A DNA stretch of 24,500 nucleotides from Chromera velia (lineage: Eukaryota; Sar; Chromeraceae), in NCBI GenBank assembly GCA_018398765.1, contig JAHBMJ010001915.1, positions 1 through 24,500 of the forward strand, read 5' to 3'. The notes below the pieces were generated by a model. It had not been told where the DNA came from, searched no databases, and saw nothing but the letters and a program-made list of their open reading frames with translations. Position 1 is the stretch's first letter; the number at the start of each line of letters is the position of its first letter. Made by a program: the position numbers and the translations under genes. Below, piece by piece: positions 10,993 through 18,730 of this stretch.

Positions 10993-11037
10993 GTACGAGC
11001 GGCCGGTCGGCAAGCTGACCTGCACGGCCGCTCGTAC
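10993..11037. repeat. Perfect 12-bp inverted repeat (stem-loop)
   Basis: GTACGAGCGGCC at 10993-11004 pairs exactly with GGCCGCTCGTAC at 11026-11037 across a 21-base loop. The arms are GC-rich. It belongs to no gene I can identify. Confidence 0.75.
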
Positions 11038-11079
11038 GAGGGTTTGCAGGAGATATGCCTTGCTGGCCTGGCATCGACG

Positions 11080-11305
11080 TACCTCCTCTCCCTCCCATTC
11101 ATTCCCCACACCTCATCCCACTCTCTTGACTCAACTGCATTCCTTCCATCCATCCAACTCCTTGGGCTACCTACCATCTATTCTACTCACTTTACTTCGC
11201 TGTATTCTGTCGGTCCTTTCATCGATCCATCCATTCATCTATCCATCCATCCATTCCTCAATCCATCCATCCATCCATCCATCTATCCATCCATCCATCT
11301 GTCGG
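11080..11305. repeat. Pyrimidine-rich tract ending in TCCA microsatellite, left flank of E1
   Basis: CT-rich sequence resembles the array at 17837-18730; GTCAACTGCATTC occurs in both. It turns into a (TCCA)n run at about 11224-11300 that directly borders the first retroelement-like unit. Confidence 0.7.
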
Positions 11306-11525
11306 GTAGCGTACAGGGCTCATAAGATTAAAGTTCTGTCATACAAAGTCACTACTGCAATCTCTTGGGTTCAAGCTAAACAACAGATGACTTGCTATTG
11401 ACTGCATGCGAGCACCATTAATTCTGCATGCATGCTGTATGGTGCGCTCGACGCCGCGCCCACCGTAGACGCAGTCCTGACACGAATGCTTGTTATAGTC
11501 ACACTCTAACCTCCACAATGCTACG
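11306..11525 (-). repeat. E1 3' terminal direct repeat (LTR-like)
   Basis: 220 bp, matched over its full length without gaps by 14492-14711, with nine differences that are all transitions. It is bordered inside by a polypurine tract and outside by a few unrelated bases and then TCCA microsatellite. Confidence 0.85.
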
Positions 11526-11540
11526 TGCCCCCTCCCTCCA
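11526..11540 (-). other. Polypurine-tract candidate of E1
   Basis: On the minus strand this reads TGGAGGGAGGGGGCA, directly before the 3' terminal repeat. This is where plus-strand priming occurs in LTR elements. The same 15 bases lie at the equivalent place in E2 (14989-15003). A second, internal copy of the tract is at about 12259-12274. Confidence 0.55.
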
Positions 11541-12666
11541 GAGTGGCGTCCCTGCCACTTAAATTACATGGGGCAGTCATGCCATACACACTGTCAGTGC
11601 TAAGCAGAACAGAGTTAAAGGATCGCGTTGGCTATTGATTAAGCTCACAACCGTTAACTCAAGGCGGGGTCTCTTCTGTTACATGAAGGGCAAAGTTGAA
11701 AATTGCTCACAGGCTAGCTCACAGGACTCAAACCTGTAGTTCAGCAGTGCAGGAGATATGCGGATTGTATAATTGGTTTGTCCACAACCAACCCAGTCAC
11801 CTTTGCCTAACTTCAACTCTCGTCCTCTCTCCTCTCCGATCGATCTGAGTGTCAGCCTTCTTCTCGTAATCACACTGCGCTGACAGCAAAGAATTGTCTG
11901 TCTTTCTCTTTTCTTTGTTCCTTTCCTGTTGAAGCACTTCTACCGTTGGCATTTGTGCAAAAGGGCATCGAGGTCAGTCTTTTTTCTCGAAGACAAAGAT
12001 CGTGAATTCGATTATCGATGCGAATGATTGTTCTGACAGCCAGCCCAGCATGAAACACACACATGGTTGACACAACCATCCAAATTCTCTCATCGCTCCT
12101 TTGTCGTCTCGCCTTTCTTTGCAGTTTGTTTCTTTTCATTACTACGATAGCTTCTCGTCTTGATTCCCTTTCATCTTTCTTTCCATCCACACCTTTCTCT
12201 CTCCTCTTGCCACATGCTTCTTCTCTCTCTGAGAACCACTCACACCCATATGAACCCACGTGCCCCCTCCCTCCTGACCACGTCCCCGCGGTCTAAGCAC
12301 GCAAAAGACTTAGTGCCAAGACACGTATGACGGGTAAAAAAACTCTGGACAAACAACGTAAGATCAGGTGCCGACAGAATCTGACAGATACCCTGACAGA
12401 TTGATCACCAAACGATCAAACGGATGAAGGAAACAGAAATGAACTGCAAGCCAAACACGAGTGTGAGGTCTCCCTTTCCATTAATACTCTTTCAACAGAA
12501 ACTGATAGCTCGATCAAAGAAGACAATAGGTAATGTTCCTTACACTGGTAAGAGCAGGCAAAGAAAACGAACCAGATACGTCACAACGAGGCGAAGTAAA
12601 ATGTAGATGGACAAACCAAAGCAAACGAGCACACGACAAAGCCAGGGCTCAAACGATCATGAAGCT

Positions 12667-14140
12667 TTAATTCTCCATTTCTGCAGGCTTCACTGGCACT
12701 GGGAGGTCTTGAATCATTTCCGGAATACCCGCTCGTGCCAGTTGACCAACCTCTTTCCAATACTCCCTCTTCTTCTCTTTGTAGAGCAGTACTGCTTCGC
12801 TGTCTCCCTTCTGAGGCAGCAGCGTGAACACCTGCCGGGAAGAATGCGTTGGCATCATCTTATGCTTTCGTCCGAGACTCTTGGCCTCGAGTTTCTCTGC
12901 ACGAGCCTTCTCTTTCTCCTGTTTCATTTTTTGTTTCTTTGTTGGCTTGGGCCTAAGTTCCCGCCTTTTGCCTCCATCACCTTTGACTACCACCGATTCT
13001 TTCACTTTCTGTTCTTTCACTTCCTTCCATTCATGGTCTCCGCCCACCTCTTGTGACTGAATGTCAATGGAGTTGACCGGCAACTCGGCAGGCTTCGACA
13101 TTCCACCTTTCTTCTCCACTCTTTCTCCTACCCTAATTTCTTTCACAACGTTCCTCTCTTCCTCACTTCCTTGCACCATCTCCGGCCCGGGGCAACAGAG
13201 ATTGTCATCGTCGAACTGCACTTGACTTAGGATGGATTCAGTTGACAACATCCCACTCCTCTCTCTTCCCACTGCGTCGCTGTCTCATTGCGTAGAGAGA
13301 CAGGCTAACGATGCAGGACGTGATGTTTCACTTTCGATCGTGCGATCCTCTCCCACTTGCACCTGTTCGGGACTGAAGTTGGCAGGCGTATTGCGGAGCT
13401 ACTCAGTGACACCCATCCCCTCGGCGACTCTTCTTACTGCTCTCCACTCCGCACCCCTCTTTTTTTCCCTTTGTGCTTCTTTTCTCCTTCTCCTCCCTTC
13501 GAGGACTGCTGTTCTCTCTGGGTCTTCCCCACCTCGAGGAGCGACATGCTGATCGGATTGCCGAACAGAGCGGAACTGGAATAGGTCCACTCTCGGCATG
13601 ACTTGGTTGCCAAAACTCCTCGTCTCCTCGCGCAGCCACCCTGGGTGCTCAAACAAAATCCCCGACCAAATACGCTCCTGTCTGATCGAATGGAGCTCGG
13701 CCTGATATCTCTTCTCACTCTTTGTTTCCCTTTTCCTTCTCCTCTTCTCCCTCATCCTCTCTGCTTTTCCTTTTCTCTTCAGCTGGATATGGACCCTCTG
13801 CTGCTGTTATTGTAATTTGTCCATCCCCTCCGGCCAAAGCCATCATCGGGGAACCGGAACTTAAGTCAAACGACGTCCTTGGCTCCACTTCTGGAAATGC
13901 ACCCGTAGGCAAACCTGCAGGCAGAACAGGCTGCAACTCTTTCTCTTCTCTTCCTCTCTCCTCAAAAACTTCTTCAGAACTGTCATCGAGCTGAGCAGCG
14001 GCGGGATGCTGCAACCATTGCTTTACGGAGAATCGGGGGGCTCTTCTTGCTTTTCTTTTCTTTTTCTCCTTCGCTTCTGCCTCTTGTGGCTCTCTCTCTC
14101 TCTCTCTTCTCAGGCTTCTCTCCCTCTATGCAAGGCATCG
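12667..14140 (-). pseudogene. E1 ORF2 relic: Lys/Arg-rich orphan protein
   Basis: Reading frames on the minus strand resemble E2 ORF2 but do not form one open frame. An acidic segment (down to 13715, frame of DDSSEEVFEE) overlaps the start of a basic segment in another frame (13755 down to 13399). That frame then continues to 12667 after TAG (13399) and TGA (about 13286). Shared words with E2 include RKRETKSEKRYQAELHSIRQ against RKRERKKEAKHQAQLYTIRQ. An intron at 13412-13272 (GT to CAG, phase 1) would remove both stops, so splicing is possible. Otherwise the gene is decayed. No known domain was recognised. Confidence 0.45.
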
Positions 14141-14153
14141 CAGCAGAGAGCAG

Positions 14154-14315
14154 TCAGGGTCTCAACTCTTCTGCAAGCTCTGAGAGACCCACATCAACAG
14201 CGTCACCCTTCTCCTTGACCGCACCGACCGAGACGTTGCAAAGTTTATCGGCAATGTCGATCACAGAGGCAACTGCCACCAATCTTTCAGCCCCTTTCCC
14301 TTTCTGTCCTACCAT
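14154..14315 (-). CDS. E1 ORF1: small orphan protein, 53 residues
   Basis: ATG at 14315-14313 and TGA at 14154. It aligns with the 57-residue ORF1 of E2: NVSVGAVKEKG with LSELAEEL here, against HISFLKVHKNG with GKKLAEKL there. Both have a similar length and sit first after the 5' repeat, which supports real coding in the ancestor. The pattern of a strand, then G, then an LAE-L helix faintly recalls Alba-type nucleic-acid-binding folds. That is speculation only. Confidence 0.4.
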   Translation of the reverse strand: MVGQKGKGAERLVAVASVIDIADKLCNVSVGAVKEKGDAVDVGLSELAEELRP

Positions 14316-14468
14316 TTTTCTTAAGTATAAAAACTTCCAAGGCTCACAATCTATGCATACAAAAGAATTCTCTTTGGTGCAGAAGATAAGCTGACAACTG
14401 TTGTTCGATCGATACAGAGAGTCGTCTCGTATCAAGATTCAATAGAAGAGCAGCAGTCTGTGGTCGAA

Positions 14469-14485
14469 CTCTGCTCTGCTAACCA
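14469..14485 (-). other. Primer-binding-site-like sequence of E1
   Basis: TGGTTAGCAGAGCAGAG begins six bases inside the 5' terminal repeat. The complement of the 3' end of many eukaryotic initiator-Met tRNAs is TGGTAGCAGAG, so this matches with one inserted T. Confidence 0.5.
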
Positions 14486-14491
14486 CGTCAA

Positions 14492-14711
14492 GTAGTGTAC
14501 GGGGCTTATAAGATTAAAGTTCTGTCATACAAAGTCACTACTGTAATCTCTTGGGTTCAAGCTAAACAACAGATGACTTGCTATTGACTGCATGCGAGCA
14601 CCATTAATTCTGCATGCATGCTGTATGGTGCGCTCGATGCCGCGCCCACCGTAGACGCAGTCCTGATACAAATGCTTGTCATAGTCACACTCTAGCCTCC
14701 ACAATGCTACG
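14492..14711 (-). repeat. E1 5' terminal direct repeat (LTR-like)
   Basis: Partner of 11306-11525. It would contain the element's promoter. On the minus strand a CTTATAAGCCCC word lies about 20 bases before its inner end. Confidence 0.85.
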
Positions 14712-14740
14712 CCATCCATCTATCTATCTATCTATCCATC
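14712..14740. repeat. TCCA/TCTA microsatellite between E1 and E2
   Basis: Only about 29 bases of tetranucleotide repeat separate the two elements. The same motif borders E1 on its left and E2 on its right. Confidence 0.9.
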
Positions 14741-14988
14741 GTAGAGATGTGGGCCCTCAGCTAGTCGTATCTGGGATCAGCTCTTACATATGGATAAAGG
14801 TTCTGTCATGCATGAGTAGTTCTGCTATCTCTATTCTATGAGACAAACAACCGATGTCTTCATTAAGACTGCATGCTGCATATTAATTCCTGGCCATGCA
14901 GCATACATGCATGCGCCCTACGCACGTTATGCACGCGTACTTCATTTTATCCTGACACAACTGCTTGTTAGACCTTCACAACGCTATG
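14741..14988 (-). repeat. E2 3' terminal direct repeat (LTR-like)
   Basis: Partner of 17476-17724. Differences are mostly transitions plus a few small indels. It abuts microsatellite on the outside and a polypurine tract on the inside. Confidence 0.85.
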
Positions 14989-15003
14989 TGCCCCCTCCCT
15001 CCA
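14989..15003 (-). other. Polypurine-tract candidate of E2
   Basis: On the minus strand this reads TGGAGGGAGGGGGCA, identical to the E1 tract and in the same place relative to the 3' repeat. A related internal tract lies at about 15488-15501. Confidence 0.55.
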
Positions 15004-16197
15004 GAGTAACGTCCCGCCACTTCATCAGCATGAGGCAATTTGATCTCAAAAAGGCGTGGTCTATACAGAACGGTCTCGAATTTATGCAAATCACCTCAAG
15101 TCATTTTTTCTCTCTTCCAGCCTTTGCTGCTGATTAGGCATATGACGACTGATTCCAAAGCAGGCTCTCTTTTTTCACATGAAAAGCGGAATGAAGAATC
15201 GTTCACAGGATTTGAACTTGGAAAGCAGCAGCACATAAGATAAACTGTTTCTCTGATTGGCTAATTTGTAGCCAATGCAGTCATCTCTACCTACTTCAAC
15301 TCTTGTTCTCTCTCTTTTCCAATCGATCTGAATGTTTGCCTTATTTCAGCCATCATACTGCGCAAATAGAGTCTTCCCTTTCTGGCCGTCACTCACTGTC
15401 AACTCTTCTTCTCTTTCTCTCTATGTTTTCTCTCCTTATTGCGTGTCATCTGCTCTTCTGTCTCCTCCCTTCCTCTCACCCAGACCATGCCCCCTTCCTC
15501 CAACGCCGTGCCCCACGGCTGAGCAAAGGCACACAACGATTGAAACGATCACAAAAAAAAAAAATTCCTACCGAGCGCAGACAGACATTCCCTTATCAAA
15601 CCAAACGACAACCACTGCAAGAATTCGATTCCCCAGGATAGACAAACAGGCCAAGATGACTGTTCAAACGAAAAGAACGAATGCAAATAGACGAGATCGG
15701 ACAGTCATGCAACAAGACTGAACAAAGACACACGCCGTCTCCATGCCTGCATGATCACTTACTACGTTACACCCCCATCAATTGTCTCTTCCCTGCACGA
15801 TGCCTTCTGCTTACTCTCCTGCTCAGTAAATAGGTATTCCTATCGCATATCGTGCCCAAGATTCTTGGAAAAGTGCCTAGACAGACGGAGGCAATTCTTC
15901 TACTCTGTACCCCTCATGCTGTGTGTTCGGTGTGTGCTCTTGATCGGATTGATGGATGCTGCTGATTCTCCTTGGCGGGGCAACGCTTCTCAGCGGAGGC
16001 GTGGAACTCCCAAGCCCCCTTGTTTCTCGCACACCTTCCATTTCGACATATCCACGGAGGCGAATGGAGCCAAATCTACGAGGAGCGGTCTCCGAAGCTG
16101 GCAAAGGTTCTCTAAGGCGAGGCACTGACTGATTGCCAAAACCCCTCGCCTCTGTCTACTCCTGTCGAATTGTTTTGATTTTAGCCCTCCGCGTCTC

Positions 16198-17106
16198 TTA
16201 TTTCTTCCACTCTTTTCGCGTTTCCTTCTTCTCTTTACGGCCTTGAAGGATAGCCGCTCTTCCTATTACGTCCTGCACTGTAGATCCCCTACGCAAACCT
16301 GTACGCACATAAATGCTCTCCCCCTGCATCTGCACAGCTACCTTCTGAGGGGAACCACCGAGGGTCGTCTGGTGATCCCCTGTTCGAGTTTGTCTGATTG
16401 TATACAACTGTGCTTGGTGTTTAGCTTCTTTCTTTCTCTCCCTCTTCCTCTGCTGCTTAGCGGTCCTCCTTTCGGCTCTTTCTGGTTTCTTTTGCGTTTG
16501 CAAAGTGGAGTGCAGAACACCAAGCAACATAAGAACTACCTCTTCGTTCTGTGAATATCCCCCGGCTGGAGCAATCACAGGGGGAAAATCAGAAGGACCC
16601 ACAGACTGCATCTCCAGCTGCATCTCTCCACTTGCGGGATGGTGCATATTCACGTCCTCCTGGTCTGTCGCCGGTCGACCAGTGTATAAAAACGGGTCTT
16701 CTGTCTCTGTTACTTCTCCTTTGCTATTCCCTGATGCTCCTACGAATGTTCTTGGGGGCAGAGCACGCAGACCACTCACTTCTGTCTCAACATACTCTTC
16801 CTGACTGGGTGGGGCATCAGGAACAGACGCCACAGGCCTCCACCCACTTCCTCTGCACGGGCTCTTCTCTTTCTTTCCATCTGCCTGCGATGATGGCAAC
16901 ACGGACAAACGATCTGCACTTTTGTTTTTCTTCCCCGAAGATGTTATCAACTTTGGTGCATTCTCTTCATTCGTCTTGCTTGATTGCTTGCGGGCCCAGG
17001 CTCTTCCTCTCATCTTTTTACTTCTGCGAGTCTTATTCTTCGTGACACCCTCTGTATTGGTGGAGGGCGGTGTTGTTGAAACGGAAAAGTTGGGCTTCTG
17101 CCGGGA
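16198..17106 (-). CDS. E2 ORF2: Lys/Arg-rich orphan protein
   Basis: The frame continues from ORF1 past a TAG at 17107-17109. The first ATG is at 17013, giving 271 residues to a TAA at 16198. It is rich in Lys, Arg, Glu and Gln, with a mid-section of Pro/Gly/Thr and a basic C-terminal half (QRKRERKKEAK, then LYTIRQ, then GRKEKKETRKEWKK). After the TAA the same frame continues to 15877 through one TAG (16156-16158), with resemblance to E1 (ARGFGNQSVPR against TRSFGNQVMPR). The original protein may therefore have been longer. No domain was recognised. It could act as a nucleic-acid-binding structural protein, but this is inference from charge only. Confidence 0.4.
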   Translation of the reverse strand, partial: SRQKPNFSVSTTPPSTNTEGVTKNKTRRSKKMRGRAWARKQSSKTNEENAPKLITSSGKKNKSADRLSVLPSSQADGKKEKSPCRGSGWRPVASVPDAPPSQEEYVETEVSGLRALPPRTFVGASGNSKGEVTETEDPFLYTGRPATDQEDVNMHHPASGEMQLEMQSVGPSDFPPVIAPAGGYSQNEEVVLMLLGVLHSTLQTQKKPERAERRTAKQQRKRERKKEAKHQAQLYTIRQTRTGDHQTTLGGSPQKVAVQMQGESIYVRTGLRRGSTVQDVIGRAAILQGRKEKKETRKEWKK

Positions 17107-17280
17107 CTACAGAGTCTCTAAGTTGCCCCCTGCAGCAACAAAGAGCTTCTCTGCAAGCTTTTTTCCTTCGTTGAGAAGGGATCGACCGTTCTTGTGCACT
17201 TTGAGAAAAGAGATATGCTTAAATTTCTCGAGTCTCTCGACAGCAAGAACAAACTCCCCGAAGCGATCAGGCACCGACAT
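17107..17280 (-). CDS. E2 ORF1: small orphan protein, 57 residues
   Basis: ATG at 17280-17278 has an in-frame TAA just upstream, and the ORF ends at TAG 17109-17107. It aligns with E1 ORF1 at the C-terminal half. Because E1 ORF1 also ends at a stop at nearly the same place, the TAG is probably a true ORF1 stop rather than a random lesion. Readthrough into ORF2, which is in the same frame, is possible. Confidence 0.4.
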   Translation of the reverse strand: MSVPDRFGEFVLAVERLEKFKHISFLKVHKNGRSLLNEGKKLAEKLFVAAGGNLETL

Positions 17281-17460
17281 CGAAATAAACTTTTAAGGGA
17301 AAAGAAAGACGTGGTTCTTTACTGATTACGGACTTCAAGATGTGGCTGTATGCAGGCGACAAAAGTTAATCCGTAACTTTGCACTCGCACAGCAGAAGAT
17401 GGACTGTTCATATGTTTAATCGATGAAACGAGAGCACGCAAACCCACTGAGGCCAGTTCA

Positions 17461-17474
17461 GGCTCTCGCTACCA
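17461..17474 (-). other. Primer-binding-site-like sequence of E2
   Basis: TGGTAGCGAGAGCC starts one base inside the 5' repeat. It matches the initiator-Met tRNA complement TGGTAGCAGAG with one inserted G. Confidence 0.5.
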
Positions 17475-17475
17475 C

Positions 17476-17724
17476 GTAGAGATATGGGCCCTCAGCTAGT
17501 CGTAGCTAGGATCAGCTCCTACATATGGATAAAGGTTCTGTCATACATGAGTAGTTCTGCTATCTCTATTTTATAAGATAAACAACCGATGTCTTCATTG
17601 AGACTGCATGCTGTACAATTAATTCCCGGCCATGCAGCATACATGCATACGCCCTACGCACGTTATATGCACATACTTCATTTTATCCTGACACAACTGC
17701 TTGTTAAACCTTCACAACACTACG
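17476..17724 (-). repeat. E2 5' terminal direct repeat (LTR-like)
   Basis: Partner of 14741-14988. The outer end runs straight into TCCA microsatellite. Confidence 0.85.
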
Positions 17725-17836
17725 TCCATCCATCCATCTATCCATCCATCCATCCATCCATCTATTTATCCATCCATCCATCCATCCATCTATCCATCCA
17801 TCCATCCATCCATCTATCTATCCATCCATCTATCTC
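17725..17836. repeat. TCCA/TCTA microsatellite, right flank of E2
   Basis: About 110 bases of tetranucleotide repeat. The same repeat class is found at the left of E1 and between the elements. Confidence 0.95.
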
Positions 17837-18730
17837 CTCTCCCCTCCCCTCCCCTCCCCCAGACCCATCTGCCATCTACCCCCCAGATTTGAACCCATTC
17901 CACGATGACCTTTCTAACTGTACTGGAGTCTTGCAATCTATCCGCTAGTCTATCCGTCTCTTTTCTCCCTCGTCACCTGCCAGCTCTCTCCCATCTCTCT
18001 CCCAACTCTTTCAGATCCTGAGTCAACTGCATTCTCTGCAGGGTATCTGCCTCCTCTCCTCTTATCTCATTCTACCCATCTTGCTTCACGGCGGTTGCAT
18101 TCTCTCCATCCATCTGTTTCCTCTCCTCTCTACCCCACTGATCTGCCGCCCCCCTCTCTGCTCGTTCCACCTCTCGTATACTTTGATGCATGCATCCTCT
18201 CTCAGCTTCCATCCGTGTCATTTTCTTTTCATTATCAATGATCTGCCGCCTCCCCCTCGACTTATTCCACCCACCTTGCTTCCTTGCGTTGTTTTCATCC
18301 ATCCGTCTCCTTTTTTCCCCACTCAGCTGCCAGCTTTCTCCCTGGTCATTCCAACATGAGGCGCCGCTATACTTTAAGAATTCCTGTCGTCCGTCCCCTT
18401 AGGTGATGATCTCAGGCCTGCCCATTTCACCCCCTTTGCGTTACTTCTGTCAATCACGTGCTATGTCTTTTGTTCTTCTTTCTTACGATGCACCTAACTC
18501 GCGCTTTGACTTCCTTGATATTCATTACACCCATGCCTAGCACCCATGCATCTGCTCCAATCCCATTTTCTTGTCCGTCTCCATGCCTGCGTACCTCATT
18601 CTTTTGACATCCCCGTTCTCCCGATCTCTCATCCACTCACTTTGTCTCTCCACAATGCACCCTCTTTTCTCTACTCACCTGCTTACCCAATGGTATACCG
18701 GGTCGCCTTCAGCACACCGCCATCTTCACA
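17837..18730. repeat. Pyrimidine-rich degenerate tandem array
   Basis: Strong strand bias to C and T. Phrases recur about 100-195 bases apart: CTTGCTTC with ATCCATC, TGATCTGCCGCC (near 18138 and 18239), and CTGCCAGC with TCTC. Minus-strand frames here (18072-18302, 18454-18636) are Arg/Glu-rich translations of the repeat, and I do not accept them as genes. Confidence 0.6.

Larger units (their letters stand above)
11306..14711 (-). mobile_element. E1: non-autonomous LTR-type retroelement, ~3.4 kb
   Basis: Direct repeats of exactly 220 bp at 11306-11525 and 14492-14711 differ at nine positions. Read on the minus strand the order is 5' repeat (14711-14492), a primer-binding-site-like TGGTTAGCAGAGCAGAG (14485-14469), coding relics (14315 down to 12667), a polypurine tract next to the 3' repeat (complement of 11526-11540), and the 3' repeat. 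This is the diagnostic order of LTR retroelements. The repeats start GTAG and end CTAC instead of the usual TG and CA. No reverse transcriptase, protease, integrase or capsid motif was seen, so E1 would be non-autonomous (TRIM/LARD-like) or of an unusual class. TCCA microsatellite lies on both sides. Confidence 0.65.
14741..17724 (-). mobile_element. E2: non-autonomous LTR-type retroelement, ~3.0 kb
   Basis: Direct repeats at 14741-14988 and 17476-17724 are about 92 percent identical. The minus-strand order is 5' repeat, TGGTAGCGAGAGCC (17474-17461) one base inside it, ORF1 (17280-17107), ORF2 (17106-16198 and beyond), a polypurine tract (complement of 14989-15003), and 3' repeat. The termini are GTAG and CTAC or CTATG. 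E2 is a diverged relative of E1. Its repeats share words such as TTCTGTCAT and AAACAAC, and the interior matches in patches, for example around 15240-15365 against 11775-11880. No polymerase or integrase was found. Confidence 0.65.

Noticed and set aside
10571-11177. Cys-Val and Thr-His dipeptide frames
   Set aside because: They are pure products of the CA microsatellite.
11306-17724. Reading the four repeats as independent SINEs with TCCA tails
   Set aside because: The pairing of identities (first with second, third with fourth), equal lengths, and primer-site and polypurine positions fit paired terminal repeats better. It remains the main alternative.
17589-17948. Ile-His-Pro-Ser repeat frame
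   Set aside because: It is a translation of the TCCA/TCTA microsatellite.
18072-18636. Arg/Glu-rich minus-strand frames
   Set aside because: They lie in the pyrimidine-rich tandem array, and their internal similarity follows the DNA repeat.
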